A DNA stretch of 64,000 nucleotides from a candidate division KSB1 bacterium. GTDB taxonomy: Bacteria; Zhuqueibacterota; Zhuqueibacteria; Zhuqueibacterales; Zhuqueibacteraceae. The notes under the pieces were generated by a model. It saw only the letters and a program-made list of their open reading frames with translations. It was not told the origin of the DNA and ran no database searches. Location of the stretch: contig JAPDPX010000006.1 in the NCBI GenBank assembly GCA_034506255.1, forward strand, positions 1-64,000. The letters run 5' to 3'. A program made the position numbers and the translations under genes. Below are positions 35,822 to 44,661 of the stretch, piece by piece; position 1 is the stretch's first letter, and each line of letters begins with the position of its first letter.

Positions 35822-38757
35822 AAATCCTGCATGCAATTTTGCTTTCACGTCGCGGCCCGGCGCTGGGTGCCGCGATGGCAGGACTGCTGGCACCGGCCTG
35901 GATTTTCGGCCAGACGCTGGCGGGCGTCAACCTTCTCAAGCTCGTGCCGGGTGCGCGGCCACAGGGTTTGGCGGGCATCGGCGCCGGTGTAATCGATGAG
36001 TTGCAGGCGCTGCATGCCAATCCCGCCGCCGCGGGTTTCAGCCGCGAGTGGCAGTGGGCCGCCACCTACTCCAAAGGCATTGCCGACGCCTATCATGCCG
36101 CACTGCTTTTTGGCAGCCACGCCCCCACGCCCTGGCGCCGGCGCCTGCATGTGCATTTCGGCCTGCTCCATCAAGGCCTGCCGGAATTTGACAGCTCAAA
36201 TGGTGCCATGCCGCCGGTCTCGGCTGGCGACTGGCTGGCAAGCGCCGGGCTGGCACAGCCGTTCCTGCTGGCCGGCGAACATTTCGCGCTGGGCGCGAAT
36301 GTCAAGTATCTGCGCAGCAAACTTGCACAATTCGAAGCCTCCTCCTGGATGGCGGACCTCGGATTGCTCTACCGATCCCGCCGCTTCAGGTTATTGAAAT
36401 CGTCGAACCGGCTGCTGCGGTATGGCGTGGTGTCCGCGGGTGTCGGCGTGGCCAACGTCGGCCGCGATTTGACCTTTCAGACCATCGGCACGCCGCTGCC
36501 GCGCATCTGGCGCGCCGGCGTCGCCTTCAATGCCGGCCACCATGAAGGCTGGCAACTGCAGCTTGCCGCGGACTACCGGCGTGTGCACACCGAACGCGCG
36601 GGCGCCTTCACCCTCGGCACCGAAATCTCCTGGGCCCAGCTTGTCGCGGTACGCGGCGGTTATGATTTTCACGATGATTTGCTCAGCCATTTTGCGATGG
36701 GTGTGAGCCTGCGGCTGGCGGACACCCGCTCGCCGGTCAGCAGCGTGTTGCCCGGCCGCAACAACTCGCTGCGCCTGGATCTCGCCGCGCTGGAGCAAAC
36801 CGATCTCTTCACCCGGCCCTATCGCGGCAGCGTGAGCCACTACCCCGTGGCGCCGGAACGCTTCGAGCTGCGCGCGCCGGCGCCCGGTGCGCTGATCGAA
36901 ACCGACAGCGTACGATTGCGCTGGGACAGCACCGTCGATCCGGATCTCTATGATGACGTGAAATATCTGCTGCTGGTCGAGCGTGACAGCCTGAAACTGG
37001 CCCGGGCGCTTGCCCTGGCATGGCACAAAGGCGCGGCGTTTCTCGCCGGCAACGAAGCGCCGGAACTGCTGATCAAGACGCAGACGGTGGCCGCCTCGCA
37101 TCCGCTCGCGCAATTGGAAGGGGGAAGGTATTTCTGGACGGTGCTGGCGTATGATACCGACGGCCATGTGCGCGCGGCGGGCACCGGCGACCTGCCGTTC
37201 TGGGATTTTCACCTCGCCATGCCGAAGCTGGAGAGCGAGGCGATCACTTTCGATTACAGCCCGTGGATCACCACCGATGCACTGCAAGGCACCTTGCAGT
37301 TCCGGCTGGCCAACACCGGTGGCGGCGCAGCCCGGGCGGTGCGCCTGGTGATAACTGATTCGCTGCGGGCGGCCGGCGCCACCACCACGGTTTTGCTCGA
37401 TACCACCCTCGCGCGGATGGCGGCGGGCAGCCGGGACACGCTGAGGCTGGCGTGGCACACGCCCCATGCCGGCTGGCATCGCATCAGCGTGCGCTTTCCG
37501 CATCTGCCCGCTGCCGTCGCGACCGGCGACGCAGCGGATTTCGCCACCATCCCCAAGGGCACGCTCACCGCGGCGGACACTCTGGTGATCGCCACGCAAT
37601 CACATATTTTGTATGAGGTGCCCTTCATTCCCGAGATCTGCTTCGATCCCCGGAGCACTGTGGTCAAATCGGAATATTTGCGCAAGACCCTGCTGGATCC
37701 GCCGTTGTACACGCTGGCGCAACGCCTGCAGGAGCATCCCCATCTCAAAATCTATTTGCAGGGTTTCGCGGATCCCAACAGCGGCGAGACGGAGACAGAG
37801 CTGGCAGAGGCGCGTGCCGCCGCCGTGCGCGATTCCCTGCGCGCGCTCGGCGTCCGGGAGACGCAGATAATGTTGCAGCCGGGCGAAGTGTTACCGCCGC
37901 GGCGCACCCCGGCAAATGCGGATGACGCGCGCTGGGTGCAGGAGGAGTGGCGCTATGTCAAAATCTCCGCGGACAGCACCAGCGAGCCAGTGGTGTTCCA
38001 GTTGGTTTCTTATGATGATGTGGGAGAGGAAAGCCAGCCGGCGATCTTTGCCAGCGACATTGCCACCGCGGTGCCGGCGGCCACAGCCTGGCTGCAGCTC
38101 ACGGCAGCCGGCCGGCAGGAACAACTCGAAATCACGCCCGCCTCGCGCAACGGCCTGCGGCAGAAGATTGTCTGGCAATCGCATGCCGGCCGCAACGGGC
38201 AGGCAGGCAGCCTGGCCGGCCGGCAGCTCACCCATGAGCTGATGCTGGTGGACTCGCTCGGCCGCACGTTTCACACCCCGCCGCGCCAGTCGCAACTCGC
38301 GGTTCACTCCCGGGTGCGCGAGCAGCGCGTCGCCTGGCCGATTCGCTTCAACGGCACGGCGCCGTTGTACGATTTCTATTGGGCGAAATTGCAGCCGCAC
38401 ATCGAACAACTGCTCAGCCACGACAACATGCGCATGCGCTTTTCCGGGCATGCCTGCGCCATCGGACCGGAGGCGGTGAACCTGCGACTGTCCCAGCAGC
38501 GCGCCGAAGCGTTTCATCAGACTTTCTTGCGCATCATCCGGCAGCGTTATCCGCAGGACTATGAGAAGATCGCGGCCCGCCTCGACCGCGCCGTGGGTCG
38601 CGGCGAGACCCGGCCGATGAGGGTCGAACACTTGAGCGGCAAAACCATCATCATCGGCAACAACGAGTCGCCGCTCGGCCGCAAGCTGAACCGCCGGTTG
38701 GAAATGGAGTTTTACTACAAGCAACTGCCGGGGGAGGTATTGAGTGAGAAGAAGTGA
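35818..38757 (+). CDS. PorV-like barrel protein fused to two OmpA domains
   Basis: This 979-residue protein starts with a signal peptide (to about residue 32) and the PorV/PorQ hallmark LVPGARPQGLAGIGAG followed by ALHANPAAAGF, then an outer-membrane barrel (to about 310). A fibronectin-like segment and a CARDB-like beta segment follow. There are two OmpA-like peptidoglycan-binding domains: about 590-690 (FDPRSTVVKSEYL, LKIYLQGFADPNSGETE, LAEARAAAVRDSLRALGV) and about 850-970 (MRMRFSGHACAIGPEAVNL, LSQQRAEAF, LGRKLNRRLEMEF). PorV is the shuttle/anchor protein of the type IX system. A PorV-type barrel with two wall-binding OmpA domains is an unusual architecture. Its ATG lies inside the stop of the VWA gene, so the two are translated together and probably work together. 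Confidence 0.85.
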   Translation: MKILHAILLSRRGPALGAAMAGLLAPAWIFGQTLAGVNLLKLVPGARPQGLAGIGAGVIDELQALHANPAAAGFSREWQWAATYSKGIADAYHAALLFGSHAPTPWRRRLHVHFGLLHQGLPEFDSSNGAMPPVSAGDWLASAGLAQPFLLAGEHFALGANVKYLRSKLAQFEASSWMADLGLLYRSRRFRLLKSSNRLLRYGVVSAGVGVANVGRDLTFQTIGTPLPRIWRAGVAFNAGHHEGWQLQLAADYRRVHTERAGAFTLGTEISWAQLVAVRGGYDFHDDLLSHFAMGVSLRLADTRSPVSSVLPGRNNSLRLDLAALEQTDLFTRPYRGSVSHYPVAPERFELRAPAPGALIETDSVRLRWDSTVDPDLYDDVKYLLLVERDSLKLARALALAWHKGAAFLAGNEAPELLIKTQTVAASHPLAQLEGGRYFWTVLAYDTDGHVRAAGTGDLPFWDFHLAMPKLESEAITFDYSPWITTDALQGTLQFRLANTGGGAARAVRLVITDSLRAAGATTTVLLDTTLARMAAGSRDTLRLAWHTPHAGWHRISVRFPHLPAAVATGDAADFATIPKGTLTAADTLVIATQSHILYEVPFIPEICFDPRSTVVKSEYLRKTLLDPPLYTLAQRLQEHPHLKIYLQGFADPNSGETETELAEARAAAVRDSLRALGVRETQIMLQPGEVLPPRRTPANADDARWVQEEWRYVKISADSTSEPVVFQLVSYDDVGEESQPAIFASDIATAVPAATAWLQLTAAGRQEQLEITPASRNGLRQKIVWQSHAGRNGQAGSLAGRQLTHELMLVDSLGRTFHTPPRQSQLAVHSRVREQRVAWPIRFNGTAPLYDFYWAKLQPHIEQLLSHDNMRMRFSGHACAIGPEAVNLRLSQQRAEAFHQTFLRIIRQRYPQDYEKIAARLDRAVGRGETRPMRVEHLSGKTIIIGNNESPLGRKLNRRLEMEFYYKQLPGEVLSEKK

Positions 38758-38776
38758 ATCGAATCAGTGGGCGGGT

Positions 38777-38834
38777 GCTGGATGCTGGATGCTCGATGGT
38801 TGATGCTTGATGCTTGATACTTGATACTTGAGGA
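38777..38834. repeat. Short tandem repeat, about 10-bp unit (GATGCTTGAT type)
   Basis: Six or so imperfect units of the kind GATGCTGGAT, GATGCTCGAT, GATGCTTGAT and GATACTTGAT lie between the convergent PorV-OmpA and anti-sigma genes. Spacing is constant but the units vary at one or two bases. There are no spacers, so it is not a CRISPR. It may be a slippage product or act as an intergenic marker. Confidence 0.8.
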
Positions 38835-38898
38835 CGGGTGTTAGATGCAAACGGGTGGCCACGGCAGGCGGTTTGTTTCTTTACCCCCCGGCCCCGGA

Positions 38899-40122
38899 TC
38901 ATTGCGGCCTGTTCCTGCCTTCACTCGATTTCTTCCAATTCAGCAGACCCTCCAGCCGCTGGCGCTCACGCTGCAAGAGTTCGACGCCAAGTTGGGGAGC
39001 GAGAATCCCTTCATGCTGGTGGTAAAATCTCACCGCCTGCTCGATCCGGCGCGTGCTGCTGGTGCTGTCGATCGTGCCGGCGAGACTGCGTGCCAGCATG
39101 GCCGCGGCGAGGTTGTAATAGGCCGTGTCCGGGCCGGTCTGCAAATACTTCCACCACACCTCCTGCCGGGCGGCTTCATCCTGCGCTTCCTGCGCCTGCC
39201 GCAATGCCTGCGCGAACAACGACCGTGCATCGCCCGGCGCTTCCAACGCCGCTGTTTTCGTGATCTCCAAATCTCCGGGCTGTGCGGAACGCGCCGCTGG
39301 CGTTTCCTGCAACTGCCCGGCACTCCCGGCGGCTTTGCGACTCTCCGATTCCAACGAAAAAATTCCCTTCTCTGCCGAGCGGCGGGACTCTGTGCGCTCA
39401 CCGAACCGGGCGAAGCGGGATGATTCCGCTGCGGCAATGCCCGGCTCCGCGGCAAGATCCACGACCACCGGCTTTCCTGTTGGCGCGGTTGCGGTTGGCT
39501 GCCCGCCCTGCGGCCATTTGCCGGGGTCTGGAGTGGCGGGGCGGCTGCCGGCGGCCGAGCGTGCAGTTTTCGCTTCCTCTTTCGGCTGGCTGCCACCAGC
39601 CGGCGGCGTTACCTCCTGCTCTGCCAGGGGCGCCTGTTGGAAGGGCTTCGGTGCAGCAAACGCCAGTGAATCGCGCCACACATTTTGCAGAGGGGCAGTG
39701 GTGGTCACGGGTGCGTCGCCTCTGCTGCGCACCAGCAGAAAAATTGCGGCTCCGGCTGCCGCCAGCGCGATGGCATAGCGCGCCCTGCCGCTGAATTTCT
39801 GCAGCCAGAGCATGCGGGTCTTTCGGGGGGACAATTCCAGGATGGCGGGTGCGGCCATTTTCTCGGATTCCAGGCGCGCCATGATGCGCCCGGGCAGCCG
39901 GGTGAAATAATCCGCGGGCGGCTGCAACAGGCGGCTGTCGAGGCGGGTGTGGCTGCGTTCGATGAGCTTGAACTCATGCCAGGCGGCGGCGCAGTTCTCG
40001 CAGCTCTCCAAGTGGGCGAGCAACAGCCGGCGTTCGGCTTCCGGCAGCTCTTCATCCAACATGGAATGCAGCCACTCGGAGGCGGTGGCGCAGTCGATGC
40101 GGTGGGGGTTTTTGTTGATCAT
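38899..40122 (-). CDS. Zinc-binding anti-sigma factor with long extracytoplasmic region
   Basis: This 407-residue protein has an HX3CX2C zinc motif (H37, C41, C44), a single membrane helix (about residues 113-133, ARYAIALAAAGAAIFLLV) and a long alanine/proline-rich outer region. Its end (about 300-395) is helical and TPR-like (ALRQAQEAQDEAARQEVWWKYL). It should hold the ECF sigma factor encoded just upstream (40 bases) at the membrane. The ATG at 40120-40122 begins the zinc domain; the ribosome site is weak. The outer region is far longer than in usual anti-sigma factors and may sense a wall or envelope signal. Confidence 0.82.
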   Translation of the reverse strand: MINKNPHRIDCATASEWLHSMLDEELPEAERRLLLAHLESCENCAAAWHEFKLIERSHTRLDSRLLQPPADYFTRLPGRIMARLESEKMAAPAILELSPRKTRMLWLQKFSGRARYAIALAAAGAAIFLLVRSRGDAPVTTTAPLQNVWRDSLAFAAPKPFQQAPLAEQEVTPPAGGSQPKEEAKTARSAAGSRPATPDPGKWPQGGQPTATAPTGKPVVVDLAAEPGIAAAESSRFARFGERTESRRSAEKGIFSLESESRKAAGSAGQLQETPAARSAQPGDLEITKTAALEAPGDARSLFAQALRQAQEAQDEAARQEVWWKYLQTGPDTAYYNLAAAMLARSLAGTIDSTSSTRRIEQAVRFYHQHEGILAPQLGVELLQRERQRLEGLLNWKKSSEGRNRPQ

Positions 40123-40162
40123 AGGCAATTCATCCAAGCCGGGAACGTACCGGCAGCGGGCG

Positions 40163-40783
40163 TCATTCCGGCGGGGTGCGGGTTTTGAGCTTGCGGTTGC
40201 GGGCATCGAGAAAAGGCCGCAGGGCGGCGCGCAGCTTTTCGCGGGCGCGCGCCAGGCGGGACATGACCGTGCCGATCTCGATGCCGAGCAGCTTGCTCAT
40301 CGCGCGATAGCTCATGTCTTCGCGCGTGCGCAGCAGCAACACCGTGCGCTGTTCCACCGGCAAGCGGCGAATCGCCTGCTCCAGCGCGAGAAAAAATTCC
40401 GAGGATTCCACCGCCTGACTCGGCTGCTCCTGCGCCGAGGGGAAAATGTCGAGTTCACTGGCGGGCCGCTGCCAGGCCTGGCGCCGCAGAAAGGTGATCG
40501 CCAGATTCACGGCGATGCGGTGCAGCCAGGGATAGAAGGGCCGGGTGAGATCGAAATCGCCGAGATGCCGGTAGGCGCGCACGAAGCATTCCTGCAGCAG
40601 ATCGTCGGCGTCTTCGTGCTGGCGCACCAGGCGGCGGAGCACGGCATAGAGCGGGCGTTGGTATTTGATCACCAGCTTTTCGAAGGCGCGGCGGTCGCCG
40701 GCCAGGGTGGCCTCGATCGCGGCGCCATCTTCCGGCGAGGGCGCAAGGTAACTCAGACGCCCGTTGTCTGCGGCAGACGGCAT
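40163..40783 (-). CDS. ECF-type RNA polymerase sigma factor
   Basis: This 206-residue protein has region 2 (about residues 30-100: FEKLVIKYQRPLYAVLRRLV, DADDLLQECFVRAYRHL, YPWLHRIAVNLAITFLRR) and region 4 (about 135-185: LPVEQRTVLLLRTREDMSYR, IGTVMSRLARAREKLR). It is related to, but distinct from, the ECF factor at 19893-20519. It lies between the giant TPR gene and the anti-sigma gene on the same strand, so its operon includes wall (mltG) and DNA-repair (helicase) genes upstream. Confidence 0.9.
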   Translation of the reverse strand: MPSAADNGRLSYLAPSPEDGAAIEATLAGDRRAFEKLVIKYQRPLYAVLRRLVRQHEDADDLLQECFVRAYRHLGDFDLTRPFYPWLHRIAVNLAITFLRRQAWQRPASELDIFPSAQEQPSQAVESSEFFLALEQAIRRLPVEQRTVLLLRTREDMSYRAMSKLLGIEIGTVMSRLARAREKLRAALRPFLDARNRKLKTRTPPE

Positions 40784-40884
40784 GTCAGGCGGTGCATGCG
40801 TTCAACCAAACTACGCGGCGGCGGTGGCTTTATTCCCGGACCGGCAACGGCCAGCCCGTGCGGCGGAAAAGCAGGCCGGCCGCT

Positions 40885-43800
40885 TCAATTCGCTTCCGGG
40901 CAGGTGCCCAGTTCGGCGATCTTGTTGTTGGCAAAGCGGCCGAATTCGCTGGCCGCGCCCTGCTCGCGCACGATGCGTTGAAAGAGCTGCCGCGCCCGGG
41001 TGCAATTGCCCAGACGGGTGTAACAAATCGCGGCGTCATAGAGCGCGATCACATCCCACGGCAGCTTGGTCGGTTTGGAAAAGAATTTCACGCGCAACAG
41101 CTCGGCGATGGCGTTCTCGAAGCGGCCGGCATTCATGTAGGATTTGCCGAGGTAGTATTGCACCTCCGGCTCGGTGGTGGCGTCGGCTGCGGGCTTCAGG
41201 CGGCGCAGCAGCGCGATGGCGTCATCATACTGCTGCAAATCATTGAGCAGCAGCGCGCATTTCAGGCGCAGGTCGAAGGTTTTGGGATCTTCCGGAAAGC
41301 GGTTGAGGTAATGCCGCGCCAGCGCCAGGGCGCGATCCTTCAGGGCGATGCGGTCATACACGTCGATGAGCGAGCGCACCGCGAGTTTGTAGTTGTTGTC
41401 GAAGGTGGAATCCTTGATCACGCGGGTGAACGCCTCGATGGCATTGTCCCACTGCTGGTTGGTGAGATAGAAATCGCCCAGCCCCAGATACACGGTTGGC
41501 AGAAAGGGATGTTTGGGATAACGCTCCGGGATGGCGGTGAGAGTTTCGAGTGCTTCGCGGGTTTTGTTTTGCAGCAACTGCGCCTTGCCCAGGCCATAAT
41601 CGCCGAGAATGCCGGCCGGGCTGCCGCGATAGTCGCGCCCCAGCTTTTTGAAAATTTCCTCCGCCTGCGCAAAGTTCTTTTCCTGCAGGGCCAGTTCGCC
41701 CGCGGCATACTGAAAATCCGCCAGACTCTCGCGATCCTCTTTGAAGCGCTCGCGAAAGGCCTTGACCTCGGCCTCAGCGCGTGCCGGGTTGTTGGTTTTG
41801 TACAAACACAGAATGGCCTGCTTCATGGCTTCGCGGAACAGCGGCGATTCCGGCCGCTCCTGCATGAATGCCACATAGAGGCCGAGCGCCTCGCTGAACT
41901 CGCCCTTGTCGAAGCGCAGCGCCGCCAGCTGCAGGCGCGCTTGTTCCGCTTCCGGAGTCTGTGGGAAACGGCGCAGACACTCTTCGAAATAGGCTGCCGC
42001 CAGCTTCCCGGCACCCACCTGCCGGCTGAGGCGGGCGGTGGCCAGCAGCGCCGCCGGTGCTTCGGGCGCCTGCGGGTGCAGTTCGAGAAAACGCAAGTAG
42101 GCATGAATGGCCGGGCCGTAATTGCCGCTGGCCTCCTGCAGCCGGCCGCGCTGCAAATCCAGGCCGTCGCTGCCGGCATAATCGCGTCCGTCGCCGCCGG
42201 CTTCTTCCATGACACGCAGCGCTTCCTGCAACCGGCCGGCGGCAATCAAGACCTGCAGCTTTTCCCGGCGGGCGGAGTCGGCATAGGCACAGTAAAAAAA
42301 TCTCTCCTGCAACGCCGCCAGCGCCGTGAGCGCTGCGTCATATTCCCCCTGCCGGCGCAGCCAGCGCGCCAGCAACAACTGGCCGCGCGCCTGGGTGGCA
42401 TCATGCCGTGGCGATTGCTCGAGCAGCGCGAGCGTCTTGCGCGCTGCCTCCATGTTCTTCTGCTTCATCTGCCAATCCGCCAGCTCCCACAGCGCCTGGT
42501 TGTGATGGTCGGAATTTTCCGCGGCGGCGACGCGCTGCAGGGCGAGCACGATTTGCCTGGCAGCAACCGAATCCCCCGGTGTGGCGCGTTGCTTGCGCGC
42601 GACCGCCGCCCACAGCCGCACATCATCCAGACCGGCATCATCCGCGGCGTTGCTCAACAACAGATCGATGCGCCGCAACAACGCCGTGGTGTCGGCCGCC
42701 TGCCCGGCGAGCGCCAGCCGGACGAGCAGTTCGCCGGCATGCGTGGCGTAACGATCGGCCGCGCCCTCGCGCTGCAGCGATTCGAGCACCGCCGCCGCGC
42801 TGTCACGCCAGGCTGTGGCCGGCCGGCCGGCAAGCTGCTCGCGCTCCGCAAGACGATAGCAGCTCACCCCCAGCAAATAGGTGGCCTCGCGCTGCAGGTC
42901 GGCAGCCTGCGGCTCTGCCAGCGCCTCGCGGCTGTAACGCACGGCCGCTTCAAAATCACGACTCTGAAAATGCAGACGCGCCAGCACCAGCGCCGCCGGC
43001 GCCGTGCCGGGATTGCGGCTCAGTTGCAACACCGTCTCGCCGAGCTGGCGGATGATTTCCGGCGTCATGACCGGTTCAAACTCGCTGCGCAGGCGCAGTT
43101 GCCGGGCCGCCGCCGGCGCGAGTTCACTGGCGGCATACAGTTGCAGGAAGCGCTGCCACTGCAGCCGCGCCAGTTGTTGTTCGCCGGCCGCGGCAAAACT
43201 CTCCGCCAGCGCAAACTGCGCTTCATCGACATGGGGACTGCGCGGGTGGTCTTCCAGCAGCTCGAAATAAAGCTTTTGTGCATACGCGGGATTGTGCAGC
43301 CCCTGGCGGTGAATGTCGGCTTCCAGCAACAACAGGACGTCACGATACTCGCCGTTCGGATATTCGCGACGGTATTGCCGGCAGAGGTGCCGGGCCGCCG
43401 TGTAATCCTGTGCGGCGAACGCAAGCTGCGCATTGCGCCAAAAGCTGCGCTGCCGCAGGAGACGCGGCATCCCCGCTGTGCTGGTTTGGGGTTCCAGAGC
43501 AGCCGGCAGGGCACAGGCCTGTCCATACGCCGCCCGCGCCGCCGCGGCATTGCCGGTTTGTTCCGCCACACTGCCCTGCAGGTAGAAAAAAGTCAGCCGG
43601 CTCACACTGTCCGCCAGGCTGGCTTCGAATTTTTTCAGCGCTTCCTCCGCTGCCTGTGCTTTGCCGAGGGCCAGGTTCATGGCGGCGGTGCGCAGGGCCA
43701 CTTCATTCAGCTCTGCCACCGCAGGCGCTTCCGCCGCCACCGCCGCCAGCGCCGCCAGCGCCGCGTTGACATCGCCGCGGGCAAAAGCGATTTCACTGAG

Positions 43801-44607
43801 CTGAAGCTGGGCGCGGCGCGACCACTCGCCTTTGGGATGGCGCTGCAGCAGGGTGCGATAGCCCTCCTCCGCCAACTGATACTGGCCGAGCGCCTCCTGC
43901 AACCGGGCGCGCACGAAATAAGCTTGCGCGCCCAGCTCACTGGCCGGAAAAATGCGAAACAGCCGCTCGGCTTCCTGCAGACCACGCTGGTGTTCCCCGC
44001 TTTCAAGAAAACTCTGCACCAGCAGCAAATGGGCCTGCAACCGCAACGGGCTGTTGTCATACTTGTCCATCATTTCGTACAGACTGGCGCGGCCGGCTTC
44101 GCGGTCGCCGGCCGCCAGCAACAGCTCCCCGGCTTGATATGCTGCCAGCGGCGCTTGCTCGCTGCGCGGATGGAAATACACCAGCCGCCGGCAGGTGAGC
44201 GCCGCCTCCTGCAATTTGCGCTGCTGCCTCTGGCTTTCCGCCAGCAACAGCAACACCTCGGCATGACCGGGGTGCTGGGGAAAGCGCACATCGAACTGCC
44301 GCAGCGCCTGCTCCGCGGCTGCATGACGCCGCAACGCCAGATTGGCCTGCCCGAGCAGCCGCCAGCCGTCGGCCAGCTCCGCCGCGTCGGGGTAGCGCTG
44401 CAGGAAGGCCTCGAGCTGCGACACACACAACTCGTGATACCCCTCCTGATAAAGTTTTTGCGCATAGAGATAATCGTCGGCCGCGGCCGGGTTGGAGACC
44501 GGCGTCTGGCTGCGTGCAAACGTGGCGGCGGTACAGACGATGATTCCCACCACGCGCATGGCCAGGTGCAGGCGGCCGGCGGGAAAAGTGTGATGGTTTT
44601 GACTCAT
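40885..44607 (-). CDS. Giant secreted tetratricopeptide-repeat protein
   Basis: This 1240-residue protein has an N-terminal signal (about residues 15-33, AMRVVGIIVCTAATFARS) and is otherwise made of TPR-like helical pairs. Examples are YAQKLYQEGYHELCVSQLEA, EAEQARLQLAALRFDKGEFS and ALGLYVAFMQERPESPLFRE. The pattern resembles BamD, YbgF/CpoB and other periplasmic TPR scaffolds, but it is far longer. It starts 55 bases after the helicase stop and ends about 100 bases before the ECF sigma gene. No catalytic motif is seen. A periplasmic scaffold linked to envelope assembly is the likeliest role, by inference. Confidence 0.8.
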   Translation of the reverse strand: MSQNHHTFPAGRLHLAMRVVGIIVCTAATFARSQTPVSNPAAADDYLYAQKLYQEGYHELCVSQLEAFLQRYPDAAELADGWRLLGQANLALRRHAAAEQALRQFDVRFPQHPGHAEVLLLLAESQRQQRKLQEAALTCRRLVYFHPRSEQAPLAAYQAGELLLAAGDREAGRASLYEMMDKYDNSPLRLQAHLLLVQSFLESGEHQRGLQEAERLFRIFPASELGAQAYFVRARLQEALGQYQLAEEGYRTLLQRHPKGEWSRRAQLQLSEIAFARGDVNAALAALAAVAAEAPAVAELNEVALRTAAMNLALGKAQAAEEALKKFEASLADSVSRLTFFYLQGSVAEQTGNAAAARAAYGQACALPAALEPQTSTAGMPRLLRQRSFWRNAQLAFAAQDYTAARHLCRQYRREYPNGEYRDVLLLLEADIHRQGLHNPAYAQKLYFELLEDHPRSPHVDEAQFALAESFAAAGEQQLARLQWQRFLQLYAASELAPAAARQLRLRSEFEPVMTPEIIRQLGETVLQLSRNPGTAPAALVLARLHFQSRDFEAAVRYSREALAEPQAADLQREATYLLGVSCYRLAEREQLAGRPATAWRDSAAAVLESLQREGAADRYATHAGELLVRLALAGQAADTTALLRRIDLLLSNAADDAGLDDVRLWAAVARKQRATPGDSVAARQIVLALQRVAAAENSDHHNQALWELADWQMKQKNMEAARKTLALLEQSPRHDATQARGQLLLARWLRRQGEYDAALTALAALQERFFYCAYADSARREKLQVLIAAGRLQEALRVMEEAGGDGRDYAGSDGLDLQRGRLQEASGNYGPAIHAYLRFLELHPQAPEAPAALLATARLSRQVGAGKLAAAYFEECLRRFPQTPEAEQARLQLAALRFDKGEFSEALGLYVAFMQERPESPLFREAMKQAILCLYKTNNPARAEAEVKAFRERFKEDRESLADFQYAAGELALQEKNFAQAEEIFKKLGRDYRGSPAGILGDYGLGKAQLLQNKTREALETLTAIPERYPKHPFLPTVYLGLGDFYLTNQQWDNAIEAFTRVIKDSTFDNNYKLAVRSLIDVYDRIALKDRALALARHYLNRFPEDPKTFDLRLKCALLLNDLQQYDDAIALLRRLKPAADATTEPEVQYYLGKSYMNAGRFENAIAELLRVKFFSKPTKLPWDVIALYDAAICYTRLGNCTRARQLFQRIVREQGAASEFGRFANNKIAELGTCPEAN

Positions 44608-44661
44608 GAGAAAATTTCTCTCACCACGGTTTGTGGCGGTGCCAGGCGGGCGCGGCCGCCC

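Noticed and set aside
38777..38834. Possible CRISPR array
   Set aside because: Units are about 10 bp with no spacers and no cas genes nearby.
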